From an uncultured Dehalococcoidia bacterium (lineage in GTDB: Bacteria > Chloroflexota > Dehalococcoidia > Lucifugimonadales > UBA3495): DNA of 64,000 nucleotides. The notes under the pieces were generated by a model. That model was given only the letters and a program-made list of their open reading frames with translations, ran no database searches and had not been told where the DNA came from. The stretch spans positions 2,232,001-2,296,000 of the forward strand of contig OY282456.1 in NCBI GenBank assembly GCA_958296225.1, written 5' to 3'. Of this stretch, positions 16,418-25,256 are shown piece by piece. Position 1 is the first letter of the stretch, and every line of letters begins with the position of its first letter. The translations under genes were made by a program, and so were the position numbers.

Positions 16418-16918
16418 CTATTGGGTGTCGTTGCCGGTGTCGTCCGCTTCCGGCGGCGTCAGGCCGGTGAAAGCCTCCAGACGGCGGATGCGCTCTTCCA
16501 TTTCCCGCTCTCTCTCCGCCCGCACGCGCTGCAATTCGGCCTCCGCGCGCGCGGCGCGGTCCCGTTCCTGCGCGGCGCGGTCGCGTTCCTGCTCAGCCTG
16601 TTGCTGCGCCAGTTCGGCCTGTTGCTGGGCCAGTTCGTATTGCCGACGGTACTCCTCATTCTGCCGCTTCAGCTTCTGGTTCTCCCCTTCCGCCTTGTCG
16701 GCACGTTCCCGCTGTTTTTCGGCGCGGTCATCCCGCAATATTCCCAGTACCAAAGCGAAACCTCCCAAAAAATTGCCGGATAGCGTCGTGATAATCGGCG
16801 CCAGCACGGCTATTTCCTCATAGCGTATTGCCAGCGCCTGCAATGTTGCCGTCACCACCGCCGTAGCGGAGTAGATGACAAATGCCAGCGCGTACAGTTT
16901 GTATTTTTCGCTGACCAT
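16418..16918 (-). CDS. Two-helix membrane protein with coiled coil, tandem copy 3
   Basis: A 166-residue protein of no recognised family. Residues 1-62 form two hydrophobic helices (YALAFVIYSATAVVTATLQAL and LAPIITTLSGNFLGGFALVLGIL). From residue 63 a charged coiled coil follows, with QQQAELAQQQAEQERDRAA repeats, ending in RRLEAFTGLTPPEADDTGNDTQ. It lies 14 bp upstream of hyuA and is the last of three near-identical copies that differ in coiled-coil length. A TATAAT element precedes it at 16948-16953 on the minus strand. Confidence 0.75.
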   Translation of the reverse strand: MVSEKYKLYALAFVIYSATAVVTATLQALAIRYEEIAVLAPIITTLSGNFLGGFALVLGILRDDRAEKQRERADKAEGENQKLKRQNEEYRRQYELAQQQAELAQQQAEQERDRAAQERDRAARAEAELQRVRAEREREMEERIRRLEAFTGLTPPEADDTGNDTQ

Positions 16919-16965
16919 CTGGCAAGACTCCGTGGCGGCGCCAGCGCATTATAGCGCAGCCCCGG

Positions 16966-17026
16966 TTACCCGCCGCCCGGCCAAAGCGATGCGCACCACG
17001 TCAACGCCGGCTATGATGCCGGTCAT
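16966..17026 (-). pseudogene. Fused remnant: alaX 3' end plus hyuA 5' end (junction 2/3)
   Basis: From 17026 leftward the minus strand reads ATG and MTGIIAGVDV, a degenerate copy of the hyuA start (MTSTIVGIDV). It then passes into RIALAGRR and a TAA, which copies the alaX terminus (RIALAEGGG, stop). Thus both flanking genes are represented as short ends between coiled-coil copies 2 and 3. Confidence 0.75.
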
Positions 17027-17040
17027 TTGGAATTACCGCG

Positions 17041-17499
17041 CTATTGGGTGTCGTTGCCGGTGTCGTCCGCTTCCGGCGGCGTCAGGCCGGTGAAAGCCTC
17101 CAGACGGCGGATGCGCTCTTCCATTTCCCGCTCTCTCTCCGCCCGCACGCGCTGCAACTCGGCTTCCGCCCGCTCCGCACGGTCCCGTTCCTGCTCGGCC
17201 TGTTGCTGGGCCAGTTCGTATTGCCGCCGGTACTCCTCATTCTGCCGCTTCAGCTTTTGGTTCTCCCCTTCGGCCTTGTCGGCCCGTTCCCGCTGTTTTT
17301 CCGCGCGGTCATCCCGCAATATTCCCAGTACCAAAGCGAAACCTCCCAAAAAATTGCCGGATAGCGTCGTGATAATCGGCGCCAGCACGGCTATTTCCTC
17401 ATAGCGTATTGCCAGCGCCTGCAACGTTGCCGTCACCACCCCCGTAGCGGAGTAGATGACAAATGCCAGCGCGTACAGTTTGTATTTTTCGCTGACCAT
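17041..17499 (-). CDS. Two-helix membrane protein with coiled coil, tandem copy 2
   Basis: A 152-residue copy with the shortest coiled coil: YELAQQQAEQERDRAERAEAE. The membrane part and the C-terminal tail are almost identical to the neighbouring copies. A TATAAT sits at 17529-17534 on the minus strand. Downstream of its stop is a fused alaX/hyuA remnant. Confidence 0.75.
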   Translation of the reverse strand: MVSEKYKLYALAFVIYSATGVVTATLQALAIRYEEIAVLAPIITTLSGNFLGGFALVLGILRDDRAEKQRERADKAEGENQKLKRQNEEYRRQYELAQQQAEQERDRAERAEAELQRVRAEREREMEERIRRLEAFTGLTPPEADDTGNDTQ

Positions 17500-17546
17500 T
17501 TGGCAAGACTCCGTAGCGGCGTCAGCGCATTATAGCGCAGCCCCGG

Positions 17547-17607
17547 TTACCCGCCGCCCGGCCAAAGCGATACGCACAACGTCCACACCGGCTATGATGC
17601 CGGTCAT
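17547..17607 (-). pseudogene. Fused remnant: alaX 3' end plus hyuA 5' end (junction 1/2)
   Basis: Same structure as the junction at 16966-17026: a hyuA-like start codon region (MTGIIAGVDV) at 17607 followed by an alaX-like 3' end with TAA at 17547-17549. It separates coiled-coil copies 1 and 2. Confidence 0.75.
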
Positions 17608-17621
17608 TTGGGATTGCCGCG

Positions 17622-18230
17622 CTATTGGGTGTCGTTGCCGGTGTCGTCCGCTTCCGGCGGCGTCAGGCCGGCGAAAGCCTCGAGACGGCGGATGCGCTCT
17701 TCAACTTCCCGCTCTCTCTCCGCCCGCACGCGCTGCAACTCGGCTTCCGCCCGCTCCGCGCGGTCCCGTTCCAGCTCGGCCTGTTGCTGGGCCTGCTCAG
17801 CCTGTTGCCGGGCCTGTTGCTGGGCCAGTTCGACCTGTTGCTGGGCCTGCTCAGCCTGTTGCCGGGCCTGTTGCTGGGCCAGTTCGGCCTGTTGCCGGGC
17901 CTGCTCGGCCTGTTGCTGGGCCTGCTCAGCCTGTTGCTGGGCCAGTTCGTATTGCCGACGGTACTCCTCATTCTGCCGCTTCAGCTTTTGGTTTTCACCT
18001 TCGGCTTTGTCGGCACGTTCCCGTTGCTTTTCCGCGCGGTCATCCCGCAGTATTCCCAGTACCAAAGCGAAACCTCCCAAAAAATTGCCGGATAGCGTCG
18101 TGATAATCGGCGCCAGCACGGCTATCTCTTCATAGCGTATTGCCAGCGCCTGCAACGTTGCCGTCACCACCGCCGTAGCGGAGTAGATGACAAATGCCAG
18201 CGCGTACAGTTTGTATTTTTCGCTGAGCAT
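17622..18230 (-). CDS. Two-helix membrane protein with coiled coil, tandem copy 1
   Basis: A 202-residue copy with the longest coiled coil, about 14 seven-residue units built of AQQQAEQ, AQQQARQ and similar steps (residues about 90-165). The membrane half is almost identical to the other copies. It begins right after alaX and carries the intact promoter region from which the other units seem to be copied. It is probably a membrane-anchored coiled coil facing the cytoplasm; no function is known. Confidence 0.75.
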   Translation of the reverse strand: MLSEKYKLYALAFVIYSATAVVTATLQALAIRYEEIAVLAPIITTLSGNFLGGFALVLGILRDDRAEKQRERADKAEGENQKLKRQNEEYRRQYELAQQQAEQAQQQAEQARQQAELAQQQARQQAEQAQQQVELAQQQARQQAEQAQQQAELERDRAERAEAELQRVRAEREREVEERIRRLEAFAGLTPPEADDTGNDTQ

Positions 18231-18259
18231 CTGGCAAGACTCCGTGGCGGCGTCAGCGC

Positions 18260-18265
18260 ATTATA
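18260..18265 (-). promoter_or_regulatory. TATAAT -10 element, repeated before each coiled-coil gene
   Basis: A perfect TATAAT on the minus strand lies about 30 nt before the ATG at 18230. The same element occurs at 17529-17534 and 16948-16953 in the two duplicated units. No good -35 box is seen at 16-18 nt. It lies just after the alaX stop codon. Confidence 0.45.
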
Positions 18266-18277
18266 GCGCAGCCCCGG

Positions 18278-19009
18278 TTACCCGCCCCCCTCGGCCAAAG
18301 CGATGCGCAGCCGTTTGTTGATGCGGCCCTTGCTTTCGTGGCCCACCACGTTGATGCGGCCCACCTCGCGGGTGTTGCGCACGTGGGTGCCGCCGTCGGC
18401 CTGTAAGTCCAGCCCCGTGATGTCGATAGTGCGCACTTCGGCGATGGCGGCGGGCAGCAGGTTGATTTTGGTGCGAATCAGGTCGGGGTGGGCGTCGGCG
18501 TCGGCGCGGCTCATGAAGTCCACGCCGATGTCCCGCGCCTGGGCCACCTCGGCGTTGATGCGGGCTTCCACTTCGCCGGCGAACTCGGCGGACATATTTT
18601 CCAGCTCGAAGTCCATCCGCGCCGTGCCGGGGCGCATATCGCCGCCGGTTACCAGCGCGCCGTAATCGCGCCAGACCACGCCGCACAGGATATGCAGGGC
18701 GGTATGGGTTCGCATCAGCAGGTAGCGTCGCTCCCAGTCGATGGCGCCGTGCAGCGCGGCGCCCACCGCCGGCGGTTCGGCGTCGCCGATGGAATGAACA
18801 ATCGCGCCGCCGGAGCGGGCGACTTTAGTAACCCGGTATTCGGCGCCGCTGGCCCGGTCAGTGAGCGTACCAACGTCGCAGGGCTGGCCGCCGCCGCCGG
18901 CGTAGAAGGCGGTGCGGTCGAGGGCCAGCCCGCCGTCACCGGTCAGATGGGCAACTACGGCGTCGAACTCGGACACGTAGGCGTCAGTCAGGAACAGCAA
19001 TTCAGTCAT
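18278..19009 (-). CDS. alaX: Alanyl-tRNA editing protein (AlaX-type)
   Basis: This 243-residue protein matches free-standing AlaRS editing domains that hydrolyse mischarged Ser-tRNA(Ala). The zinc site HTALHIL (HxxxH) is near residue 101 and the second half is DLQADGGTHVRNT near residue 203, with Asp where alanyl-tRNA synthetases usually have Cys. The N-terminal FYAGGGGQPCDVG block is the Gly-rich motif of the family. It is transcribed away from dnaN. Its 3' end is copied in two remnants downstream. Confidence 0.88.
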   Translation of the reverse strand: MTELLFLTDAYVSEFDAVVAHLTGDGGLALDRTAFYAGGGGQPCDVGTLTDRASGAEYRVTKVARSGGAIVHSIGDAEPPAVGAALHGAIDWERRYLLMRTHTALHILCGVVWRDYGALVTGGDMRPGTARMDFELENMSAEFAGEVEARINAEVAQARDIGVDFMSRADADAHPDLIRTKINLLPAAIAEVRTIDITGLDLQADGGTHVRNTREVGRINVVGHESKGRINKRLRIALAEGGG

Positions 19010-19086
19010 CGCGGCCTCCTCCTCAGACTCAGAATTTTCACCGTGTTTGGTAGCGCGCGCATCATTATAGCAATCAATCCCCGTGC

Positions 19087-19092
19087 TATAAT
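19087..19092 (+). promoter_or_regulatory. Candidate -10 element of dnaN
   Basis: A perfect TATAAT ends 32 nt before the dnaN ATG at 19125. No convincing -35 box is present 16-18 nt upstream. The position would give a leader of about 25 nt. Confidence 0.45.
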
Positions 19093-19124
19093 CCGGCGTA
19101 CTTTACGAAACGGGTTTGCCGGAT

Positions 19125-20285
19125 ATGAAACTATCGTGCCTTCAGGAAAATTTGGCCCGAGGTCTGGGCGTGGTTGGTCGCGCGGTGGCCAGCCGCTCGA
19201 CGCTGCCCATAACCCAGAACGTGCTGCTGCGCACCGACCAGGGAATGCTGATGCTGTCGGCGACCAACCTGGAAATCGCCATCACCACGTGGATTGGCGC
19301 AATGATTGAGGAGGAAGGGGCCATTACCGTGCCGCATCGCCTGGTGGCCGATTTGGTCAACTCGCTGCCCAGCGACCGCATCGACTTGGACCTGCAAGGC
19401 CCGGACGCCGAGGGCGCAACGGGCGGCGGTAGTGTAGTGCACCTGTCCTGTGGCCGCTCGGTAACGCACATCAACGGCGCCGCCGCCGCCGATTTCCCCC
19501 CGGTGCCGCAGGTGGACACCGGCCTGGCCACCAACATTGACCCCGGCGTGCTGCGCGCCGGGATTAGTCTGGTGGCTTTCTCCGCGGCTACCGACGAATC
19601 GCGCCCGGTGCTTACCGGCGTGGAGCTGAAACTCGAGGAATCCAGCTTGGTGATGGCCGCCGCCGACGGCTTCCGGCTGGCCGTCTATTCCGACCAGCTG
19701 TCCCAGCCCGTAGAACAGGAAATCAAAGTGATTGTGCCGGCGCGGACGATGCAGGAAGTCCAGCGCCTGGCCTCGGAGCAGAGCGGGCCGGTTCAGGTAA
19801 CGCTGTCGCCGGAGCGGGGGCAGGTGCTGTTCAAGCTGGAACACGTTGAGGTGGTTTCCCAGCTGTTGCAGGGCAGTTTCCCCAACTACGAGCAGCTGAT
19901 TCCCGAACGCTACGAAACCCGCGCGGTAATGGAACTGGACGACCTGAAACGCGCCACCCAGTCGGCCGCGGTGTTCGCCAGAGACGGCAGCAACATTGTG
20001 CGACTGGAGATGACGCCCCAGGAAGCCGGCGAAGGCGGCCAGCTGAAAGTTTCGGCCCGCTCCGAGGAAGTGGGCGACAACCTGGACGAGCTGGACATTG
20101 AACACCTGGACGGCGCCGACGCCAAAATCGCCTTCAACGTGCGCTATCTGCAAGACATCGTGAACGTGCTGGGCCGGGGCAAGGTTGCCCTTGAGGTCAC
20201 CAACTCATCCAGCCCCGGCGTTTTCCGGCCCGCGGATTCCGACCGCTACGTGCACGTGGTGATGCCGATGTACGTGCAGTGGTAG
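19125..20285 (+). CDS. dnaN: DNA polymerase III subunit beta (sliding clamp)
   Basis: A 386-residue protein starting MKLSCLQENLARGLGVVGRAV at ATG 19125; an in-frame TTG 9 nt upstream is less likely. Three clamp domains are visible: TLPITQNVLLRTDQGMLMLSATNLEIAI in domain 1, FSAATDESRPVLTGVEL near residue 150 and the C-terminal RYLQDIVNVL...VMPMYV block. The ring-shaped dimer tethers the replicative polymerase to DNA. No dnaA, recF or gyrB is next to it, so it is outside the usual replication-origin cluster. The neighbours are alaX (divergent) and the membrane-protein array (convergent). Confidence 0.93.
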   Translation: MKLSCLQENLARGLGVVGRAVASRSTLPITQNVLLRTDQGMLMLSATNLEIAITTWIGAMIEEEGAITVPHRLVADLVNSLPSDRIDLDLQGPDAEGATGGGSVVHLSCGRSVTHINGAAAADFPPVPQVDTGLATNIDPGVLRAGISLVAFSAATDESRPVLTGVELKLEESSLVMAAADGFRLAVYSDQLSQPVEQEIKVIVPARTMQEVQRLASEQSGPVQVTLSPERGQVLFKLEHVEVVSQLLQGSFPNYEQLIPERYETRAVMELDDLKRATQSAAVFARDGSNIVRLEMTPQEAGEGGQLKVSARSEEVGDNLDELDIEHLDGADAKIAFNVRYLQDIVNVLGRGKVALEVTNSSSPGVFRPADSDRYVHVVMPMYVQW

Positions 20286-20296
20286 CAAATCCGGCT

Positions 20297-21748
20297 CTAC
20301 TGCGGCGGCTGGGGGAACCGGATCTCCCCGGCCCAGACCGGCTCCCATCCCGCCTCGGGTATGTACTGGCCGGTGCGAATGCTGGTGATGGGGTAATCCG
20401 GCAGCCGTATCACCTCTATGCAACTCCCGTCGCGCAGATCACCGCCCCATCTAAAGTCGCGGTTGTCAAAGCCGTGCGGACGGCGGGTTCGGGGCAGGTC
20501 GTCCACGTTGGCGGGTGTCAGGTGCAAAAAGAAAACATCCTCCGTGTCCGCCGGGTGGCACGACTCCTTAAAGTAGGTCAATTCGTTTCCCTTAAGATAT
20601 ACGTCAAAAGTGGCGCGGATGACCGGCTCGCCAGCCGTGCCAGCCATGATTGAACGGAGTCTTCGTTCTTCAACGTTGCCGGTATAAGACTGCCAAACCA
20701 TCAGCCCGATACTGCCGGCGATTATCAGACAACACACCGTCAGCCAGGGCGACTTCAGCAGCCCGTCATTCCCGCCGCCGCCGGCATCCGAAAGCCCTGA
20801 CCGCCGCAAAGCAGACGCCGCCGTCAAACGCCGGCCAGCAGCTAACTGCCGGCCAATCCAAGGCAGCCGCGCCAACGCCCCGGCCCGTCCCTGCGCCAGC
20901 AGCAGCTCCAGAGCATAGCCAAGGCACACGATGCCGAACAGATATTCGCTCACCTCATATAGTCCTCCAAATGATACGGCGTTATGATAGTTCACGTACA
21001 AGAACGCCAGCGCCAGCGCAATGGCGGCGGCAACGACAGCGAGCAGCCCGTATTGCCTGGTGAATACGGTGTAGCTGGCAAAAAGCAGCAGCAGCCCGGT
21101 TTCCTGGTAGGCGATAAATTCGATAATTCCGAAACTGAGTACGTTCACTATACTTGGCTGGTAATACAGCGTCACCAGAAAGCACACCGCCAGCGGGATT
21201 GACGGCAGTGGAAACCCCAAAAGCGCGTCTTTCCGGCAAATAAAGGCCGCGCCGGTTACCAGGCACAGCAGCAGCGTTTCTTCCCGATAGGCCGTATAAA
21301 ATACTGCATAATTGATGTTGTGAACATTGAGTTCGTCCTGCCGGTTCAAGGCCAGCAAAGCATCGGGCGTAGCGAACCCCAAAAGCCGCTGTCCCCAGCT
21401 GATTTCTTCGCCGGCGACGAACAGCATCCCAATGCCGCCCAGGATATAGACGCCCCGCCGTAAGAGACTCCGCTCCGCCAGCGCCGTGACCAGCAGCAGC
21501 ACGCCCGCCACCAGAAACCAGACCGCAGTAAGATACTCAACCCAATGGTCTTCCTGCGTCAGTACCTCGTAGAGCCCTGGGTTGGCAATGGCCAGACCGC
21601 CGAACCAGAATACGTTCAGGCATAGAAAGAGCCCGCCAAAGACGGCAACCCTGCTTTCCAGACCCCTTTTCTCGAGGGGGGCGATTGCGGCGCGGCCGGC
21701 GGCGCGGTCAACGCTGGCATCTGGCGCGCGCTCAGGTTCGTTTCGCAT
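20297..21748 (-). CDS. EEISWGQR membrane protein with C-terminal DVY/GFDN domain (copy A)
   Basis: About 483 residues, not a family I can name. The first about 330 residues contain roughly ten hydrophobic helices and the motif AGEEISWGQRLLGFATPD (near residue 115) followed by ELNVHNI. The last 110 residues form a soluble domain with ATFDVYLKGNELTY, FFLHLTP, GFDNRDF, two Cys and IRTGQY. Here the proline run of the other copies is replaced by IAPLEKRG and the DNA has only six G, so the frame is fixed ON. The start is taken at ATG 21748; GTG/TTG-type starts six bases upstream are possible. First of four tandem copies. Confidence 0.7.
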   Translation of the reverse strand: MRNEPERAPDASVDRAAGRAAIAPLEKRGLESRVAVFGGLFLCLNVFWFGGLAIANPGLYEVLTQEDHWVEYLTAVWFLVAGVLLLVTALAERSLLRRGVYILGGIGMLFVAGEEISWGQRLLGFATPDALLALNRQDELNVHNINYAVFYTAYREETLLLCLVTGAAFICRKDALLGFPLPSIPLAVCFLVTLYYQPSIVNVLSFGIIEFIAYQETGLLLLFASYTVFTRQYGLLAVVAAAIALALAFLYVNYHNAVSFGGLYEVSEYLFGIVCLGYALELLLAQGRAGALARLPWIGRQLAAGRRLTAASALRRSGLSDAGGGGNDGLLKSPWLTVCCLIIAGSIGLMVWQSYTGNVEERRLRSIMAGTAGEPVIRATFDVYLKGNELTYFKESCHPADTEDVFFLHLTPANVDDLPRTRRPHGFDNRDFRWGGDLRDGSCIEVIRLPDYPITSIRTGQYIPEAGWEPVWAGEIRFPQPPQ

Positions 21749-21809
21749 CAGCACAACCGCCGGGAATGGGCCGCCGGCCGGCCCATCTTACCACACCCGG
21801 CGAGGCTGC

Positions 21810-23267
21810 TCACCGTTGGGGAAACGGGAACTCCGCTTGCCAGACTTGGCCCGCGTCGGGTACGAACTGGCCGGTGCGAATGGCCGTAATGGGGTAGTCC
21901 GGCAGGAGTCTCGCCGTTATACACCTGCCCTCGCGCATCACGCCTTTCCAGTCAAAGTCCAGGTTGTCAAACCCATATTGGCGACGATCTCCGGGCAGGT
22001 CGGCCACGTTGTCCGGGATGAGATGCAGAAAGAATCTGTCCTCCGTGTCCGCCCGGTCGCACGGCTCCTTATGGTAGGTCAATTCGTTGCCGATAAGATA
22101 CACGTCAAATAAGATGGATCTGACGACTGGCTCTCCGGCCGCGCCGGTCCTGATTAAACGGTATCTTTCCTCAAAGTCGGCCGCGGCGGCTCTGGCGTTA
22201 GCAGCTTCAGTTCTGGCGTTAGAATACTGTAAAACTGCCACCAGCCCAACAGCGCCGGCAATCATCAAGCAACATACTGCCAGCCCGACTATCCTGGATA
22301 ACCCTGACCACTGCCAAGCGAACGTCGCCGTCAATTGCCGTCCAATCAAAGGCATCCGTGTGAAAGGCGTCCGTGAGAATGCCCCGGTCGATGCCTGTGC
22401 CAGCAACAGTTCACCAGCATAACAAAGGCAGATGATTCCGAATAGATATTCGCGCACCTCATACGAACTTGGCGGTCTTACGGCGCTGTTATAGTTCACG
22501 TATGAGAAAGCCAGCACGAACCCGATGGCAGCCGCAGTTATAATGAATAGTCTGCGCTGCCCGGCAAATACGGTGTAGATGGCAAAAAGCAGCAGCAGCC
22601 CTTTTTCTTGATAGCCGATGTAGCCGGTAAGGTCAAAAGCCGGCGTGTTCACTGCCTGCCCCCGGTAGGGCAGCATCACCAGCACCGCCAGAAAGGCCAG
22701 CGCCAGCAGGATTGACGGCAGTGGAATCCCGAAAAGCGCATCTTTCCGGCAAAAGAAGGCCGCGCCGGTTATCATGCACAGCAGCAGCGTTCCTTCCCGA
22801 TAGGCCCGGTCAAACGTTATATTGCTGATATTGTGAGCGTTGAATTCCTGCGACTCATTCCAGACCAGCAATAGGTCGGGCGTTGCAAACCCGAATATAC
22901 GCTGCCCCCAGCTGATTTCTTCGCCGGCGGCGAACAGAAACGCAATGCCGCCCAGAATATAGACGCCCCGCCGTAAGAGGCTGCGCTCGGCCAGGGACGT
23001 GGCAAACAGCAGGAATCCCGTCAGGAGGAACCAGACTACGGTAAGATACTCTACCCAACGGTCTTCCCACGTCAGCGCATCGTAGAGCCACGGGGCGGCA
23101 ACGGCGAGGCAGCCGAAGCAGAATACGTTCAGGCACAGAAACAGCCACCCAAAGACGGCAACCCCGCTTTCCAGACCCCTTTTCTCGGGGGGGGGGGGCA
23201 CAATTCGGGCGCGGTCGGCGGCGCGGTCAACGCTGGCATCTGGCGCGCGCTCAGGTTCCTTTCGCAT
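21810..23267 (-). CDS. EEISWGQR membrane protein (copy B), poly-G in frame
   Basis: About 485 residues, same layout as copy A: basic N-terminus, proline run (PPPPEKRG, residues about 24-31), about ten hydrophobic helices with AGEEISWGQRIFGFATPD, then the soluble C-terminal domain ending TGQFVPDAGQVWQAEFPFPQR. The proline run is encoded by 12 C (G12 on the plus strand at 23187-23198), which keeps the frame open. A charged insert (ARTEAANARAAAADFEERYR) precedes the C-terminal domain. It is probably a surface or periplasm-facing membrane protein. Function unknown. Confidence 0.7.
   Translation of the reverse strand: MRKEPERAPDASVDRAADRARIVPPPPEKRGLESGVAVFGWLFLCLNVFCFGCLAVAAPWLYDALTWEDRWVEYLTVVWFLLTGFLLFATSLAERSLLRRGVYILGGIAFLFAAGEEISWGQRIFGFATPDLLLVWNESQEFNAHNISNITFDRAYREGTLLLCMITGAAFFCRKDALFGIPLPSILLALAFLAVLVMLPYRGQAVNTPAFDLTGYIGYQEKGLLLLFAIYTVFAGQRRLFIITAAAIGFVLAFSYVNYNSAVRPPSSYEVREYLFGIICLCYAGELLLAQASTGAFSRTPFTRMPLIGRQLTATFAWQWSGLSRIVGLAVCCLMIAGAVGLVAVLQYSNARTEAANARAAAADFEERYRLIRTGAAGEPVVRSILFDVYLIGNELTYHKEPCDRADTEDRFFLHLIPDNVADLPGDRRQYGFDNLDFDWKGVMREGRCITARLLPDYPITAIRTGQFVPDAGQVWQAEFPFPQR
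23187..23198. repeat. Poly-G tract, 12 bases (in frame)
   Basis: Twelve consecutive G on the plus strand inside copy B, encoding four prolines near the N-terminus. A change by one base would shift the frame. Confidence 0.85.
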
Positions 23268-23328
23268 CAGCACAACCGCCGGGAATGGGCCGCCGGCCGG
23301 CCCATCTTACCACACCCGGCGATGCTGC

Positions 23329-25195
23329 TCACCGTTGGGGAAACGGGAACTCCGCTTGCCAGACTTGGCCCGTGTCGGGGACGAACTGCCCGGTGCGAAT
23401 GGCCGTAATGGGGTAGTCCGGCAACGGTATGGTTGCCAGACACCGGCCGTCGCGCCTCACGCCCACGCCGCGCCAGCCAAAGTCCAGGTTGTCAAAGCCA
23501 TACTGCTGGCGGTATTGGGGCAGGTCGGCCACGTTGTCCGGGATGAGGTGCAGAAAGAATCTGTCCTCCGTGTCCGCCGGGCCGCACAGGTCCTTAAAGT
23601 AGGTCAATTCGTTGCCACTAAGATACACGTCAAAAGTGGCGCGGATGATTGGCTCGCCGGCCGTGCCCGTCGTGATTGAACGGTACTTTTCCTCAAAGTC
23701 GTCTGCTTCGTCCTCGGCATTAAAATAGGGACCCGCGAACTCCGCCTGCCAAATGTTACCCCCGTCAGGTACGTACTGCCCGGTGCGGATGCCGGCGATA
23801 GGGTATCTCGGCAGCGGTATAGTTGCCAGACACGGGCCGTCGCGCCGTTCGCCGGCCCACTGAAAGTCCCGGTTGTCAAACCCATATTGGCGACGATCTC
23901 CGGGCAGGTCGGCCACGTTGGCGGGGATCAGATGCAGAAAGAATCCGTCCTCCGTGTCCGCCGGGCCGCACGGCTCTTTAAGGTAGGTCAATTCGTTATC
24001 GATAAGATACACGTCAAAAGTGGCGCGGATGATTGGCTCGCCGGCCGTGCCCGTTGCGATTGAACGGTGTCTTTCCGCAACGGCGGCCGCTTTGGCCTTG
24101 GCGTCAAAATACTGCCAGAACATCAGCCCGGTACTGCATATGATTGCCAAAGCGCACACCGTCAACCAGGGGTCCCACGGTCTTTTTCTGATTCTGGCCG
24201 GCAGAGCTTTTGCCAAGTTCGGGCTATCATTGCTGGCGGTGGTGGATTCCCGTACCCCCGGCAGTCTTATGCCCCCGAACAGCGCATCAACCCGGCGGCG
24301 TGCCGGGGCCTGCGCCAGCAGCAGCTCCAGAGCATAGCAAAGGCAGACAATACCGAGCGCATATTCCTCTACTTCATGCTTTTCCATGGCGCCACTGTTC
24401 CGGTTCACAGACCAGCTAGCCGTGAGGATTGCCGCTGTTGCAACGATGATGCCACTGAACCGTTTGGATTGCCCGGAAAGCAGAGCGGAAAGCAGAGCGT
24501 AGATAACCAAAAATAGCAGCAGACTTCTCCCCTGCTGAAAAATAAAGAGTCTGTCGTCGAAAAGAAAAGTATAGCCTAACTCGCTGGACGACGGCGTATA
24601 GTAAGCTACCGACGCCAGGAAGCCGAACACCAGCAGGATTGATGGCAGTGGAATCCCGGCCAGTGTATCTTTCCGGCAGAAAAAAGTGGCACAAGTCACT
24701 GTACACAGCAACAGTGTCCCGTACCTGGCGAGTCTGTTCACTGGTGACTGACCGATGTTGTGCAGGTTGAATTCACCCTGTTGATTCAAGCCCAGCAATA
24801 AATCGGGCGTCTCAAACCCGATTACCCGCTGCCCCCAGCTGATTTCTTCACCGGCGACGAACAGCAGCGCAATACCCCCCAGGATATAGACGCCGCGCCG
24901 CAATAAACTTCGTTCCAGCCGGGCCGTAACGAACAGCAGCGGGGCCGCCAGCAAAAACCAGACTACGGTGAGATACTCGATCCAATTGTCTTCCCGCGTC
25001 AGCGCTTCGTAGCGCTGCGGGTCGGCAGCGGCGAGGCAATTGAGGCAGAGTAGGTTCAGGCATAGAAAAAGCAAGCCAAAGACGGCAACCCCGCTTTCCA
25101 GACCCCTTTTCTCGGGGGGGGGGGGGCACAATTCGGGCGCGGTCGGCGGCGCGGTTAACGCTGGCATCTGGCGCGCTCTCAGGTTCCTTTCGCAT
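23329..25195 (-). CDS. EEISWGQR membrane protein with two C-terminal domains (copy C), poly-G out of frame
   Basis: The largest copy, about 620 residues if the frame is restored. Two copies of the DVY/GFDN domain follow the membrane part. From the conserved start (MRKEPESAPDAS at 25195) the proline run has 13 C (G13 at 25114-25126), so translation leaves the frame and stops at 24848. The body frame is otherwise open from 23329, and can also be reached from an ATG at 25167 (MPALTAPPTAPEL), which lacks a good RBS. The gene is therefore probably OFF in this sequence, or is read from the weak start. Confidence 0.65.
25114..25126. repeat. Poly-G tract, 13 bases (out of frame)
   Basis: Thirteen consecutive G at the position equivalent to the tract of copy B. 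The extra base disconnects the conserved N-terminus from the membrane body of copy C. Confidence 0.85.
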
Positions 25196-25256
25196 CGGCA
25201 CAACCGCCGGGAATGGGCCGCCGGCCGGCCCATCTTACCACACCCGGCGAGGCTGC

